The notes under the pieces are model-generated. The model worked only from the letters and a program-made list of their open reading frames with translations, was not told the origin of the DNA and did not search any database. 24,353 bases of DNA from Hypsibius dujardini (Eukaryota; Tardigrada; Eutardigrada; Parachela; Hypsibiidae): NCBI GenBank assembly GCA_001579985.1, contig LRSR01011881.1, positions 1 to 24,353 on the forward strand, read 5' to 3'. The translations under genes were made by a program, and so were the position numbers. Numbering within the stretch: the first letter of the stretch is position 1; each line of letters starts with the position of its first letter. Below, piece by piece: positions 1 to 10,930 of this stretch.

Positions 1-465
1 TAGCCTGTTTTTCAATGATTTATAAAGTGTGCCATTAATTTTCTGGTCAATTAATAAATTATTATCCGGCTCAGTCTTAGAGCTACTTTACAAAGATTTA
101 TCAAACAAATAATTCGGCAGCTCTTAAAGTATTTAAAAATCCAAATGCATGCTTTGAAGATGCCCTTCAAGTAGATCGACAACAAAGTTTACTGAAAAAA
201 GGACCTGGGACCCTTGGGAAAAGGTCTGACAGTATAACAGATCGGCGGTTGCAAAACCGAATGTGAGACTTGCGTGAGAGGATGAAAAGCACGAACAAAT
301 AACGTAACATGATTAAAAGCTAGCAAAAATAACAAGAAACAAGATCCTCAATACATAATGATTGTACCGTACAAACTGAGTAGAAGAAAAAAATATTTAA
401 AATACATATAAAAAGTGAATTATAAATAAAGAGCAGCTGGAGCGAAAAAATCCCAAACGGCAGAT
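1..465. other. 3' flank of MED1, no gene seen
   Basis: This stretch lies downstream of the MED1 stop codon, which is read on the minus strand. It is AT-rich and has no convincing exon on either strand. It probably holds the MED1 3' untranslated region, but I found no clear AATAAA on the minus strand, so the transcript end is unplaced. Confidence 0.5.
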
Positions 466-3400
466 TCAATTCTTTTCATCGTCCGTGGGAAAAAAAGCCG
501 CGTCCAGCATTGGGTCGTCCACAATCAGCGGACTGGTCCGGTCCTCCGACAGCCGACCGGTCAGACGGCTGAGCACCACCGCGTCGGGAACCGCCATCGA
601 GGTCGATGGCTGCGGAGGCGACGGTTCCATCACCACATCCGTCGAGGGCGTTTCAACCTTCATCGCAGTCGTCGCAGAAGAATTCACCACAGTCTCGGTA
701 GCCGGCGCAGCCATCAGCGACATCGGTCGATGATCCATAATCTCCGGACTCTGCGGAGCCAGTGCCGGAGCGGCCTGAACCGTCTCTACGAGCACTTCCT
801 TGCGCGTCATCATCGTCATCGTCTCAGCTGGAGACGGCGGTAAAGCAGACTCATCACAACTCGCGTCGTCATCGCTAGAATACGGTACCAAAATCAGACT
901 TTTCGCAGTTGCCGCCGCTGCCGCAGTCGGTTCCTCCTTCGGTTTTTCAGCTTCCACAACCACGAGCTGCTTTTCCGGTTCCTCCTTCGCCTGCAATTTT
1001 TCCGCCTCAGCCACCACCGACGCCGCAGCAATCGGCTCCGCCGAGGACGTCGCTAGTGCAACCGACGGTTCCCGATTCCGGAGAGGAATTTCCGGTGAGG
1101 TGACAGTGTCTGTCCGACCAACGACGACGGACACGTCCCCACCGCTGACCACCGTGACGTCTGTCTGTTCGGACAACTGCTTGAAAACGTGATCCTGTAG
1201 GTCGGACGAGTCGTGGGAGCCCTCGGTGAAGTCGACGCGGCTCTTGCTCTGCAGTCGGTCCAGGATTGCCGTCAGGGAGGGCCGATTGCTGCGCGCCTTC
1301 AGGGCGGCCGTCAAGGAGGAGTTACTGTCGGATAAGGCAGAGTCAAGGCCGGCTTTTTTCTCCTCCTCAGCTGCTGATAATGGTGCGGTGGCTGGTGGAA
1401 GAGCGCCGCCTTGCCCGGCCAAGGTGACACCGACAATCTGCTGAAACAGGCTGGGTGGTTTGTCCGAAGCAGGCTTTTCGTATGTTGGATTAACCCCTGT
1501 GGCCGCAGCAATGGCCGCAGCAATGGCGGGGGAGGAGCTACTACCGCCACCAGCAATGGGTGCCCGGAGTAAAGATGAGGCAACTGGCTTTTCCGGAGTT
1601 CTCTTGTCCGTCGCCGCACCTGAAAAATAAGATTCGTTCAGGATTCGGCGGTCAATTAGGATATTAAAAATAAAAATATTTTGCAGTATTTAGAAACTCA
1701 GAATATTTCACTGCCAAAATGAAGTATGTTGCAATTGATTCGGTAGAAGGGTCAATGAATATATTTATATTTATATTTTATATTATTTATTAATTCGGAC
1801 AAAGTTTTCGCCTGGCGCAAATATAAAGCTAGAATTGCAAGAAATTCACAGTCACATAGCCTTTTATCGCTTATTTGTCATTGGGGATCAGATTCTTGCA
1901 ATAAGACAAGTGTTTTTTCGGTTTTCCGCAAGATAATAAAACGGCTCAAATGATAAACTGTTACGCCATAAACGAACCAAAACAAATGATACCGATAAAC
2001 AATAATTTTTCTTTACATGGTGAAAACTATTGATTAATCTGATCATGAATTATTTCAAAATAACTTTTTCAGGTGTTCCTATTAAAAACACACATCAAAG
2101 GAGGAGGACAGTAATTACTAGTACATGTAATTAACTGAATTAATGAAACAAAACATCTTCCAGTCTAAACATCGATCAAAACTAGTAAATAGTGGTTTTA
2201 TCAATCACTAAAAAACAAATGGGCCAGACGGCTGAAAGCTCACCAGTAGAAGAGCCCCAAGCCTGGCTCGGTTCACTCGCCGGCGTGGGCAACAACGCCG
2301 CACGTGCGGCCCCTGCAACACCTCCACTACCACCAAACGGAGTCAACAACGCCGAAATCAATCCCGGCGTCTCTTCCCGATTCTGATGCGACGGTTCAGT
2401 AAGTGTAGAAGTCTTCGGAACGGTCAATGGACCCGGCAACGCAGCTGCCGGCGGTTTCGCCGCTCCACCGGCTGCCCCGGATGTCAGCGGTGGAGCAGCA
2501 GGGGCCGAAGCAGCAGCAGCCCCGCCCGGAGTCTTCTTCGGTATCTTAAAGTTACTCGCACTCATTGCGGCGGACTTGGGCAGACCAAGTGCCGGCGGCA
2601 ATCCCGTTGGTACCGACTTGGACGGATAGAGGCCGACTTTGGGCGGGGACTGGACCAGTTGATGAAGTTTCGACATGCCCGAGCTACCAGCGCTGTCTTT
2701 ATGCGACCCGGATTTCGGCGCTGACGACGACGACGGGTGTCCCTGAGAAGACACCGCTAATTTCGAAAACCCAGCAGCGGAATGCGGTCGCGGTTGCGTC
2801 GATTGAATCGGAGAACTTCCTGGCTTGAGAGGGGACGTTTTCGTGACACCACCCGGCACCGCGGAACCGCCGCTTTTGCGTTGAAGGGTCGCGCCGAGTT
2901 CGCTGAGGTCCGCGCCCTTCTTGTTGCTCTTAATCTCCGGGAGGAATTCCACCTCACCGGACTGTTCCTTCTTGATCTTTTTCGGCTGATCGATTGCAGT
3001 GGCGGCAGCTATGAGGCCAGAGTCCACGTGATCGGTCGGTTCCTTTTTGAGCTTCTTGGCTTCGGGTCCGCCGTCAAAGTCAAAGACGTCTCGTTTACCG
3101 GGCGGCTGCTTCTTGATGAACTCGATCTTCGTGCCCAGCTGTTTATGCTCCACGGCATGACTATCGGGAACTCGAACCTAAAAAAATGAAACCGATAAAA
3201 ATCCATCATGGGAAAATGTCGGTCAGATTACGATTATCTCAACGACGTCTTCCACGAAGAAGCTCTTAGCGATCGATTCTTTCAATTCCATTACAAAGAA
3301 CTCTGACCTTCTTCTTCTTCGGGGGAGATTCCTTGGTGTTCAAAAGCACCGCCTGGAACGTCGGATTGGCCGGATCGGACGTAGAGGGCTGCATGCTAAG

Positions 3401-6400
3401 CTTCAGCTTAATGGGCGTCGGGGAGCCATGCGGCGAATCGGCGTTCCGGTTAACCCGCAACTTCGTCGTCAGTGTCGGTTCCGATCGCGGTTGCAGCTCC
3501 ATACTATTGGAGGCGTCCAACGAGTCCGAGCGCATCGGCGTGGACGGAACCGAGCCCGGCGGCGTGAGGGTGTTCGACAAGCGCCGCTTCAGCGTTCGGT
3601 TGTCCTTGTCGGCGCGGTCTCTTCCACCGGCGGTGTCCCCACCGCCACTTCCCAGGGGAGCAGCGCTGCCCTGTCGACGCAGCTTCTTCTTCGGATTCAC
3701 CTCATAGAGTTCCTTCATCTTCCGAGCGTGCAGGTCCAGATCCATGGCGACGGGCTTGTCCTTCCCCGGGGACAGCAACGGCGGCGGCGTCTTCCCTTCC
3801 TTCAGCATTCTAAAAACGATTAATAATATTTTAGTGTACACCATAAATGTATATAAAATAAACAAATATTTAGTATAATAAAATATATACATGATGTAAT
3901 CATAATGTATGTAAAATAAATTTAAGAATCGGCGCAATAAAAAAATAAAAAAATAAGGTATAAATACACTAAAAATATATACTTTTTTTCACGTACACAA
4001 AAACAATAATTAGTGTGCTAAAATATAAAGTAATAAACAAATAAGAAGTCACAAAAAATGTACCTGTCCATTTTGGAGGCACTCGGCAGCGGTTTCACCG
4101 GAGGGTGCGGTGTCGGAGAGGGTGCCGCAGCGGAACCCAAGAACAGTCCAGACAAACCGGCATGTGCCTCGAATTTGACATCTTTCGGAGTCGCTGGGGA
4201 AGGACGGGGCGATTCCAGGAGCTGTGAAAAGATTTCCAGAACAGGCGGTGTGGCCGTTGGCGGAGCAGCCATGGCCGGTGTGGGATTCCGGGCAGTTGGC
4301 TCCACGGCGGCGCGAACAGACGCGGTGGCGGTGATTGATGGTGCTACGGTGGAGTATGACTGCACCAAACGGTCAATCATCGTTTTCAACACCACTGGTA
4401 TGGAGAAGGTTCTACAGAAAGCGAGTTAAGCAGGAGTGAAAAGAAAATAGGAATGGAACCGGAAAAGAATTTGGGAACCGAGAATGGGGGCTCGCTTACT
4501 TGTTCAGCCAGACCGTGGCTTGATGATCGCCACAGAGGCGATTGGACTCCAGCCATTGAAAGGAGGGACCACCGTGGTCGTCGAACCGGATTTGCACTGA
4601 AAATACGAAATCGCTAGCCACGAATTGACCGAGTATCGCTTAAATACAAATGCTTATCCGTCTCCCGGATTGAATCCGTACCTTTAGCTGCTGTTGAATC
4701 CAATGGGTGAGTAAAGGCAATTCCAATCAGCCTCGACGATAGCACCGTCACACAGAATGCAAATGGATCGATAACTTCTGCAAAAAGTATTAGTCGGTTA
4801 AATTTGTAATTTTCCAAATCCTCTCAGTCGTCTACGAGGGATCAATAACAATGGCTCCGGACAGAGGCCACTGATCTCATCCCATCTTATCCCACACGCG
4901 TACCGTCTTCGTCGACGTCTCGCACGCAGCTGCCAATGATTTCATTAAGGGCCGCTTGTCGTCGAAGAACCTTCAGAACTGCGGGAACTTGCGCGAGATG
5001 CGAGAAGGAAATCTCACTAACGGTCAGCGCCTCTTGGTCTGGGGACATCAGAGTGTAGCTGTGATGTTGGCCCGGAAGGATCTGAAACGTTTATCATCAC
5101 GACCGTTTTCACAACCTTCTTTTTTCAAAGGCTTTACAAGAAAACCTACCACTCGAAACAGCCCGTCGGATGTGACTCCCGGCAAGCAAATGCCACGAAG
5201 AGTTTCGACGTACACGCCATTGGGCATCTTTGAGACCGGTTGGACCTCAAAGCCTGTAAAAAGAGACTGGACGTCAGGAGTGTCGAAAAGTCCCGAGGAC
5301 CAAATGTCGTCCCGAGGACCAAATGTGGTACCGGTGATTTGTCGGATTTCCCCGGCGGCCGACTCGAGCAGAACCATCGGTTTATCCAGCGACAGCACGA
5401 ACGAACCCGGGAGCTCATGACCACCACCGACGGGCGTGAACTCGCATATAATTCGCCCGCCGACGTCTTGGAATGTGGAGCGGTAGACGTTCGTGATGGG
5501 CAATGTCGTCGGGAGACCCTTCGACGCTTTAACTCCCACTGAGACCCACAAGCCGATTTGACGGCCAGCGATCACTACCGATGCAGGAGGAGCATTGGAT
5601 GAAAATGAAGGGACAGTCTCAGCAACTCTCGACTATAGAGATTACCGTGGTACTCTTTCTTCATTGAAGTGCCGTTCAGTTCCACGAGATTGGCGGGTGC
5701 AACAAAAAATCCAAGTCGAAATGGAATTCCTGCAAGGGAGAATTCGGGTATTAACCACTTCACCAAAAATGACCTCCTGTTAAGACGTTACCGTCCATTC
5801 TTGGCGCTATCAATCCCACCGGTCCCGATCGAACCAATTCCAGCGGCGGAACATTCCACCTACAATGAAACAAATTCTAGAAACCGAAAGAAAGAACAAA
5901 CAAAAACCGCAATTTACGAATGGCACAAGTAAACTAAACAACCAAAATAAAGCAAATCAAATAAACTAAAAATTTTGATAACTAATTTTTTTCGCTCCAG
6001 TTTTTTTAATTACTAAAAAAACTAACTAAAAGATTTAAGTTACTAAAAATTTAAGCGGATAAAGACTAAGAACACTTCAGTAAACTTCGAATAAAACTAG
6101 ACTAAAAATGTTAGTCACTAAAAGAAACTAAAATAACAGTAAGTAAAAACTACTTTTTAGTTGACTAGAAAAAATTATTGCTTGATTGATTTATTGATAA
6201 TAATTATAGTTTTTGCCCTTTCAAAATCACACATATCACGTACTGGATCAGCTGCTTGTGGATTGCGTAAAGGTCCTCTTCCAGCGCGCACAAGCAGAGG
6301 AAAAAACTAGGTCGCTTGGCTCTGAAACATCCTCAAAATATCAACGAAAATTCACTCGACATCAGATTTCATCGTTGTCATACTTGTCCGCCGAAAAAGT

Positions 6401-8387
6401 GTACATTTTCCAGAGGCCGGTGACGTGGACGTCAAATTCCGACATGTCCCTCAACCTGTGGAAGCACTCGATTAACGAATCGGACTTCATTTGAAAGATT
6501 CACACGTAAATCAGTTTGGCTGGAGTTGTTTATCCTCGGGATCAGAACGCAATGAACCGATGACAGTAAGGGAGCACACCCAAACGTCAACCCGAAAAAT
6601 ATTCGCAGTTTACCGTAGGGCTTTCGCGATTTGAGGGCAGCTCTCCAGATGACCGCGCTGCTGGTGCAAAACCTGTAAAAAAGAATGACGAAAAATGTTT
6701 TTGTGTGTTCGTGCGATTACTGGAACTTTGCTAATTGCAAACCCGAAACGATTTCTACACAGTATGAGGCAAAGTGTGTATTTCGGCTCACCCTCCAGTT
6801 GGTCGATAAATCAGCCCACTCGTGGGTTTCTCTTTGACGGCAGGTGCTTGATTGTTTGATTTGCTGTACTATGTCGTATTATATTATAGCTCTTCTAAAA
6901 ATCAAACAATCAAGCAGCTGCCATCAAAGAGAAATCCATACCTGAGCCGATTTATCGACCAATTGGAGGGTGAGCCGAAATACACACTTTGCCTCATAGT
7001 GTTATTTTGATTTATTTGAACATATATTAAATGGCTAAAAAATAGCTTTCAATTTCAAAAAGAATACATGTTTATTCTATTTAAAGTCGTGAAAATAGAA
7101 ATAAAAAGAAATACTTAAAAGGTTATTTGAAATCACTAATCAATTTTAAATATTAAATAAATCAACTTTAAACTGAATATTAAATCAATTTTAAATATTA
7201 AATAAATCAACTTTAAATTGAATATTAAATCAAATTTAAATATTAACTTTGAATTATATTTAAAATCTTACATTAAATGCTGAAACTTCGGCTTGTTTTC
7301 TAAATAAAAAAAGCTTTTTTATCTAAACAAACTTTTCTGGTGGATTTAAATATATTTCAATGTTTAATTTAATTTCAAATACTATGTTTAAAGATACAAC
7401 ATCACTACACAGTACACACCCAAACGTCGATCACATTGCCGGAGACGATTTGGATGTCTAGCCGAAAAAATTCTGTGCTCATACGGCAGAGCAGACTGCC
7501 TCGGTTACTGCCAAGAGGCGCGTCACGGCTCCATTGCAACCTAAAGTGAAAAGAAAAAGAGAGTTTGACTAGAACAAATCAATCAACCGAGGATCACAGG
7601 GAAGCAAATGCTAGAAAATACACACCTGACAAAAATCTTGCGCTAACCGAGTTAAGCTATTAAACTCGTTCGACGCATGCTGTTATACACAGCCGCGAGG
7701 TAATGTGCTTAACTAGGTCAGCGCAAAGTTTTTGCCACGTGTGTAGCAAACAAATCGGTAAGAAAGCGAATGTGCGTGTCCATCGATGGTCATCTACGGT
7801 TACCGACCTGTTCTTGATGCAGTACTGCTCCAGAATAGTTTCGTAGGAGTCTTTCAGATCTGAAAAAAAGCAAATGCTCAGTTAAAAGCGCGATCAAAGA
7901 ACTGTTCGATCGATAAATCAAACAGAGTGGAAGTCAGCGCGCGTTTGGGCCAATCGTTTGTGTTGAACCGATTGTTTGATTGATTGAACTGTCGTCTGAT
8001 ACAGCAACTGTAGAATCGTCCAGCCAGATTCCCGGAAGACATATCGGATTGGATCAAGCAATCACCACAACTTTGCGATAAAATAAAGAGTTTTTGTATT
8101 TAAAATACTGAACATAACGGTGTTTGTACAACTCAGTGCGTTCATTCCATGAAAGACAAGCACGGCAAGGAAACACTTTCTTCGTTCTAATTAAGCAACT
8201 GAAGTAAGCAATCAAGCAATCGTGCGTACGAGTCGATCATGACAACTGAAGACATTGCTGTTGTTGCTTTCAGTTCAACAAGCCGTCAACACCTACTGGA
8301 TTTTGCAAGGACGGGAGCGGAGGCTTTCTTGTCCTGCACAATCTTAGCGGCAGTTTTCAGGGCCTTGAAGATTTGATTGATGTCCAT
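466..8387 (-). CDS. MED1: Mediator complex subunit 1 (MED1/TRAP220), 17 exons
   Basis: MED1 is the Mediator subunit that links activators, notably nuclear receptors, to RNA polymerase II in the nucleus. Exons in transcript order: 8387-8297, 7859-7808, 7540-7420, 6672-6614, 6455-6384, 6321-6244, 5859-5792, 5729-5646, 5574-5332, 5253-5150, 5081-4904, 4777-4682, 4596-4500, 4411-4064, 3809-3308, 3177-2244, 1619-466. They give 4281 nt and 1426 residues (human about 1580). Residues 1 to about 460 match the Med1 core, with nearly gapless stretches such as VGLIAPR, ILPGQHHSYTL and EIIGSCV. The rest is a Ser/Pro/Ala-rich disordered tail with a KKKK basic patch near residue 730 and the conserved C-terminal PSLTAILDRL at about 1156. 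The start ATG has a strong GCCGCCATGG context. Weak donors are GTCAGA (3307), GTCGGT (7807) and GTGTGT (7419). The family call is firm; the small 5' exons rest on phase and similarity. Confidence 0.93.
1620..2243 (-). other. Last MED1 intron (624 bp)
   Basis: The donor GTGAGC follows 2244 and the acceptor CAG precedes 1619, in minus-strand sense. The intron is AT-rich, with a run of TTTATATTTATATTTTATAT near 1765. I see no coding or RNA feature in it. Confidence 0.7.
5254..5331 (-). other. 78-bp frame-preserving MED1 intron (exitron-like)
   Basis: The donor is ACCG|GTACC at 5332/5331 and the acceptor is TTTTTACAG at 5254. Its length is divisible by three and it has no stop in the MED1 frame, so retention would insert 26 residues into the Med1 core between ...IRQITG and FEVQP.... 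Splicing it out gives the better match to the family. A 19-bp direct duplication (5290-5308 and 5309-5327) makes up half of it. Confidence 0.7.
5290..5327. repeat. 19-bp tandem duplication
   Basis: Two adjacent copies of GTCCCGAGGACCAAATGT plus one variable base lie at 5290-5308 and 5309-5327. They differ only at the last base. They sit entirely inside the 78-bp MED1 intron. Confidence 0.95.
6758..7002. mobile_element. Foldback MITE with 104-nt inverted arms
   Basis: Arms 6759-6862 and 6899-7002 pair without gaps as inverted repeats. I count about 93 of 104 matches by eye. A 36-nt spacer separates them. Outer ends read ACAGTATGAGGCAAAGTG and, in reverse complement, ACACTATGAGGCAAAGTG. TA dinucleotides flank both sides (6756-6757 and 7003-7004), allowing for one extra C on the left, which is compatible with Tc1/mariner/pogo-type TA duplication. 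There is no coding capacity. It is a non-autonomous element inside MED1 intron 3. Confidence 0.85.
7125..7262. repeat. AT-rich imperfect tandem repeat
   Basis: Units of roughly 45-55 bp containing AATCAATTTTAAATATTAAA followed by TAAATCAACTTTAAA recur two to three times. They sit between MED1 exons 3 and 4, next to the foldback element. Confidence 0.65.
7621..7743. mobile_element. Second foldback MITE, TA-flanked
   Basis: Arms 7621-7657 and 7707-7743 are gapless inverted repeats of 37 nt with about 31 matches. Each end starts CACAC, then C or G, TG. A TA dinucleotide stands immediately outside each end (7619-7620 and 7744-7745), as expected of TA-inserting Tc1/mariner-superfamily elements. 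It is 123 bp, non-coding, and lies in MED1 intron 2. Confidence 0.8.
7860..8296 (-). other. MED1 intron 1 (437 bp)
   Basis: The donor GTAGGT follows TCCA at 8297 and the acceptor TTTTTTTCAG precedes 7859. The intron carries several ATCAATCA/TTGATTGA motifs but no other feature I can support. Confidence 0.65.
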
Positions 8388-9387
8388 GGCGGCTCTCTCG
8401 AGAAGATAAAGATGGCGAGCGTCCACCAGCCAAGAGTTCACCAGTTCTAGCTGCACACACACTGTGCTTTACCGACCCAGTTTTGATCTAATCCTCTACG
8501 TATCGTAACCCAGATCAAGGACGCTGGCCAATTTTTGTGAGAAAGTGTAAAAAACACGCCAAAGTAAAAAGGGAACTACCCGAGCAGATGAGGGAACAAT
8601 TGCACAGAGTAAAGGAACAATCTCAAATAGTGAGAAATAGTCTCCAATAGTGAAGGAACAACTTCCAAAACAAAAGGAACAACTTGTGGACCTCTTTCAA
8701 TCCACTTCCACTGAATCTACTCTGCCTTTGTTGTTATTTTTTATCCCAATTTCATTATTAGTTGTTATTTAGATAATTCCTTCACTACGAGGTAAGGAAG
8801 GACGACGGAAATGGATCTTCGAAGTGGGAAGCGGTTATTTGTTCGCCCGTCCTCTGACGCTGGCGGGAACGGGAATGGAATGCAACCCCGCGTGATGGAA
8901 AAAATGGACATTCGCGGAGTGCCGAAGGAGTAGCTGATAGAGCTATTCCAGTAGTGCGATTTGCCGACCCGCTGCAAACTCCGCAGGTACTTTACATGGG
9001 ATAAAAATATTGACCATTTTCTCTTGGTTTTGTTGCCGCCTTGAAGGGATGCATTGAGATGGTTCGCGGACGACCTTAGATAATAAATCTCCATAACTAT
9101 CGAATGTCGAAATCAAGCAAAATCCACTCTCAGTTCCCAAGTGCTATCGTGATTAATGAAATAAGCGAGACGCATAAGTGAGCTTTGACGTCCCTTATTA
9201 CTGTACTGTACTGTACATGTTATGAGTTATTATTGTTATTGTCGACTTAAAGTAGCTGGAAAACATGGGCCCAACCCGGAAATGTCAACCCGAAAAAGGA
9301 GTACTTGAAAGTTCAACCACGCAACGCAGACTGCTCATAAAGAGAAGTGTGCCGGACCGTGTTCCACGGCAGGGCACAGACCAGACA
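8388..9387. other. Spacer: MED1 5' region and PRPF38A 3' region
   Basis: Both flanking genes read on the minus strand, so this kilobase should contain the PRPF38A 3' UTR (right) and the MED1 promoter and 5' UTR (left). The segment next to the MED1 start (8388-8400) is GAGAGAG followed by an optimal Kozak sequence. I see no obvious TATA box or minus-strand AATAAA. A 109-codon open frame at 8765-9094 has no recognisable similarity and is not annotated. Confidence 0.55.
8591..8682. repeat. Four phased GGAACAA motifs upstream of MED1
   Basis: GGAACAA occurs at 8593, 8614, 8655 and 8676, spaced 21, 41 and 21 bp. The flanks are partly conserved (AAAGGAACAA followed by TCT or CTT). It may be a decayed 21-bp tandem repeat or a factor-binding cluster in the MED1 upstream region. 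Confidence 0.6.
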
Positions 9388-10930
9388 TCAACGTCTCGGG
9401 CGTCGCTCCGGAGACTTTCGGCGGTCACTCTGTTGCCGGCGTTCATCGCGCCCATAACGATCACCCTCATCGCGGCCATAACGATCACCGCCGTCGCGTC
9501 CGTAGCGATCACCGCCGTCGCGGCCGTAACGATCGTTACCGCCGTCGTCCCGTCTCGTCCGATCGCGGGAGAGAGACCGCCGACGGTTTTCCGGTCCTTG
9601 AGTTACCGGTCGTCGCGGAATGGGCGATCGGCTTCGACTCCGTCCGCGCACGCTCGGTCCCGGTCGGTTGTTCCGTCGGTCTCGACCGCCACCACGACTG
9701 GAACCGGACGAGGATGAGCTCGACGAAGAGGAGGAAGATGAGGAGGACCGTCCACGGCGAGATTGTTGTTTGCTTGGGCCGGTCTGGCGTGTTTTGTCAT
9801 CCTCGTCGTCGCTGTCACGGGAACGTTGGAAGCGTCGCATTTCATCGTCCAGTGCACTAACCTGAAAACCGAGAGAAATTAAGATTGAACATGTCATATG
9901 AAAATCAAATACAATATAACCACGGAAGAGAAGTCACGCTGTAAACTAAGAGTCAAGTCAATCAAGTAGAACCGTGCAATGACGCCGTTCCGCAAAGAAT
10001 TAAGACATAGGAATCGACCACAACAACACAATAAACCAAAATCAATCAAGTCAGAACCTATCGATACGTTTAATCTAATTATCAATCAATAAAATACAGA
10101 ACATTAAATATTCCGTGCCATTTGTTTAAACTCACGAAATTCTTCCAGCACTGTTAAAAACACACAAGTAATAAAATCAATAATAAAAATTTTATCGCTT
10201 ACGCACCAACAGTAATACCGTTCAAGCAAAAGCAGTCACAAAATCTAACTGGAATTACTAATTAGACTCATTTAATCAATCAATCACTTGACGTAGAGTT
10301 ATCCGCTTCGAGTTAAAACCAATCAACGCGCACTTATTCTAGCAAACTCATCAATCAACTACAAGACAGCCAGTAGTAAACTATTCATACCCTCGGTTCC
10401 AACTCGTTTGACTCCTCCAGCACAATCCGCTTCTGCAGCTTCGGCAGGATAATATCGCAGTGCCTCTCCGCCCGCAAGAGCGTGTCCACATACTCATCCA
10501 TATGCACCACCTGGAATTTGCCCATCTTATCCTGGAAGAGGCACTTGCGGTAATCCTTATACAACGGTTCTAGATCTTCGTAGATCTCCTTCGGGGTGGC
10601 CACAAGCCGCCAGTAGAACGCACCGAGCGCACGGACATATTTGAATTCCTCGTTTTTTATGAACTCAATGATGATCTCCTTTTCCGGCTGGATTTGCAGG
10701 AGCTTCAGGACGAGGCAGAGGAACGGCGTCGGTTTAACGTTGCCGCCGTAGACGCCGCCGAGGTATTTCAGCGCCATGGCTTTGTCGACGACCCGCTCGG
10801 CGGTCAGCGCGAAGCATTCCTCCTTCCAGTAGATGGAGTCGTAGATGCGTGTGCGGACAATCTTGTCCACGAGGAACTGTGGGTTGATCCCGCGGATGGC
10901 GACGGCTTCTTTGGCGGTTTTGTTTGCCAT
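9388..10930 (-). CDS. PRPF38A: Pre-mRNA-splicing factor 38A (PRPF38A), 2 exons
   Basis: PRPF38A is a nuclear U4/U6.U5 tri-snRNP-associated protein needed when the spliceosome becomes active. Exon 1 is 10930-10391 and exon 2 is 9861-9388, with an AGG|GTATGA donor and a TTTTCAG|GTT acceptor, both phase 0. The product is 337 residues. Residues 1 to about 180 are the PRP38 domain, with very strong family signatures: NPQFLVDKIVRTRIY, YWKEECFALTAE, GGVYGGNVKPTPFLCL and FIKNEEFKYVRALGAFY. The tail (181-337) is an acidic stretch, a long serine run and an Arg/Ser/Asp-rich region, as expected for this family. The start is the first true ATG and matches the human MAN... start; the frame upstream of it has only GTG. 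The C-terminal RYGRD tandem repeats replace part of the usual RS tail and look lineage-specific. Confidence 0.97.
9441..9540 (-). repeat. 24-bp coding tandem repeat in PRPF38A tail
   Basis: Four 24-bp units encode successive copies of an eight-residue GDRYGRD(G/E)-type unit near the PRPF38A C-terminus. Third-position differences between units show that the array is not brand new. It lies in the charged, disordered tail. Confidence 0.9.
9862..10390 (-). other. PRPF38A intron (529 bp)
   Basis: This is the single intron of PRPF38A. It is AT-rich and carries at least four ATCAATCAA copies (near 9958, 10041, 10081 and 10275). No snoRNA boxes or coding exon could be recognised. Confidence 0.8.

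Larger units (their letters stand above)
6673..7419 (-). other. MED1 intron 3 (747 bp) hosting a foldback element
   Basis: This is the largest MED1 intron. Its 5' part (7003-7419 in plus numbering) is very AT-rich, with repeated AAATCAATTTTAAATATTAAATAAATCAACTT-like units around 7130-7260. Its 3' part holds the foldback element at 6758-7002. Confidence 0.75.

Noticed and set aside
485-1444. Plus-strand open frames opposite MED1's last exon
   Set aside because: Shadow frames. The minus frame carries the conserved PSLTAILDRL motif.
2386-3189. Arg-rich plus-strand open frames under MED1
   Set aside because: They are antisense to MED1 exon 16, which is fixed by phase on both sides.
6456-6530. 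Longer MED1 exon 5 starting near 6490
   Set aside because: It is open but joins out of phase with exon 4. The acceptor CCACAG at 6456 keeps frame and gives a gapless match to the Med1 family.
6571-6590. CACACCCAAACGTC shared between 6577 and 7415, suggesting a duplicated MED1 exon end
   Set aside because: Only 14 nt match and the flanks do not. A chance match of this size is expected in 24 kb.
8765-9094. 109-codon minus-strand open frame between MED1 and PRPF38A
   Set aside because: No recognisable domain, no homology I can recall, and it lies where the PRPF38A 3' UTR and MED1 promoter must be. Length alone is not enough.
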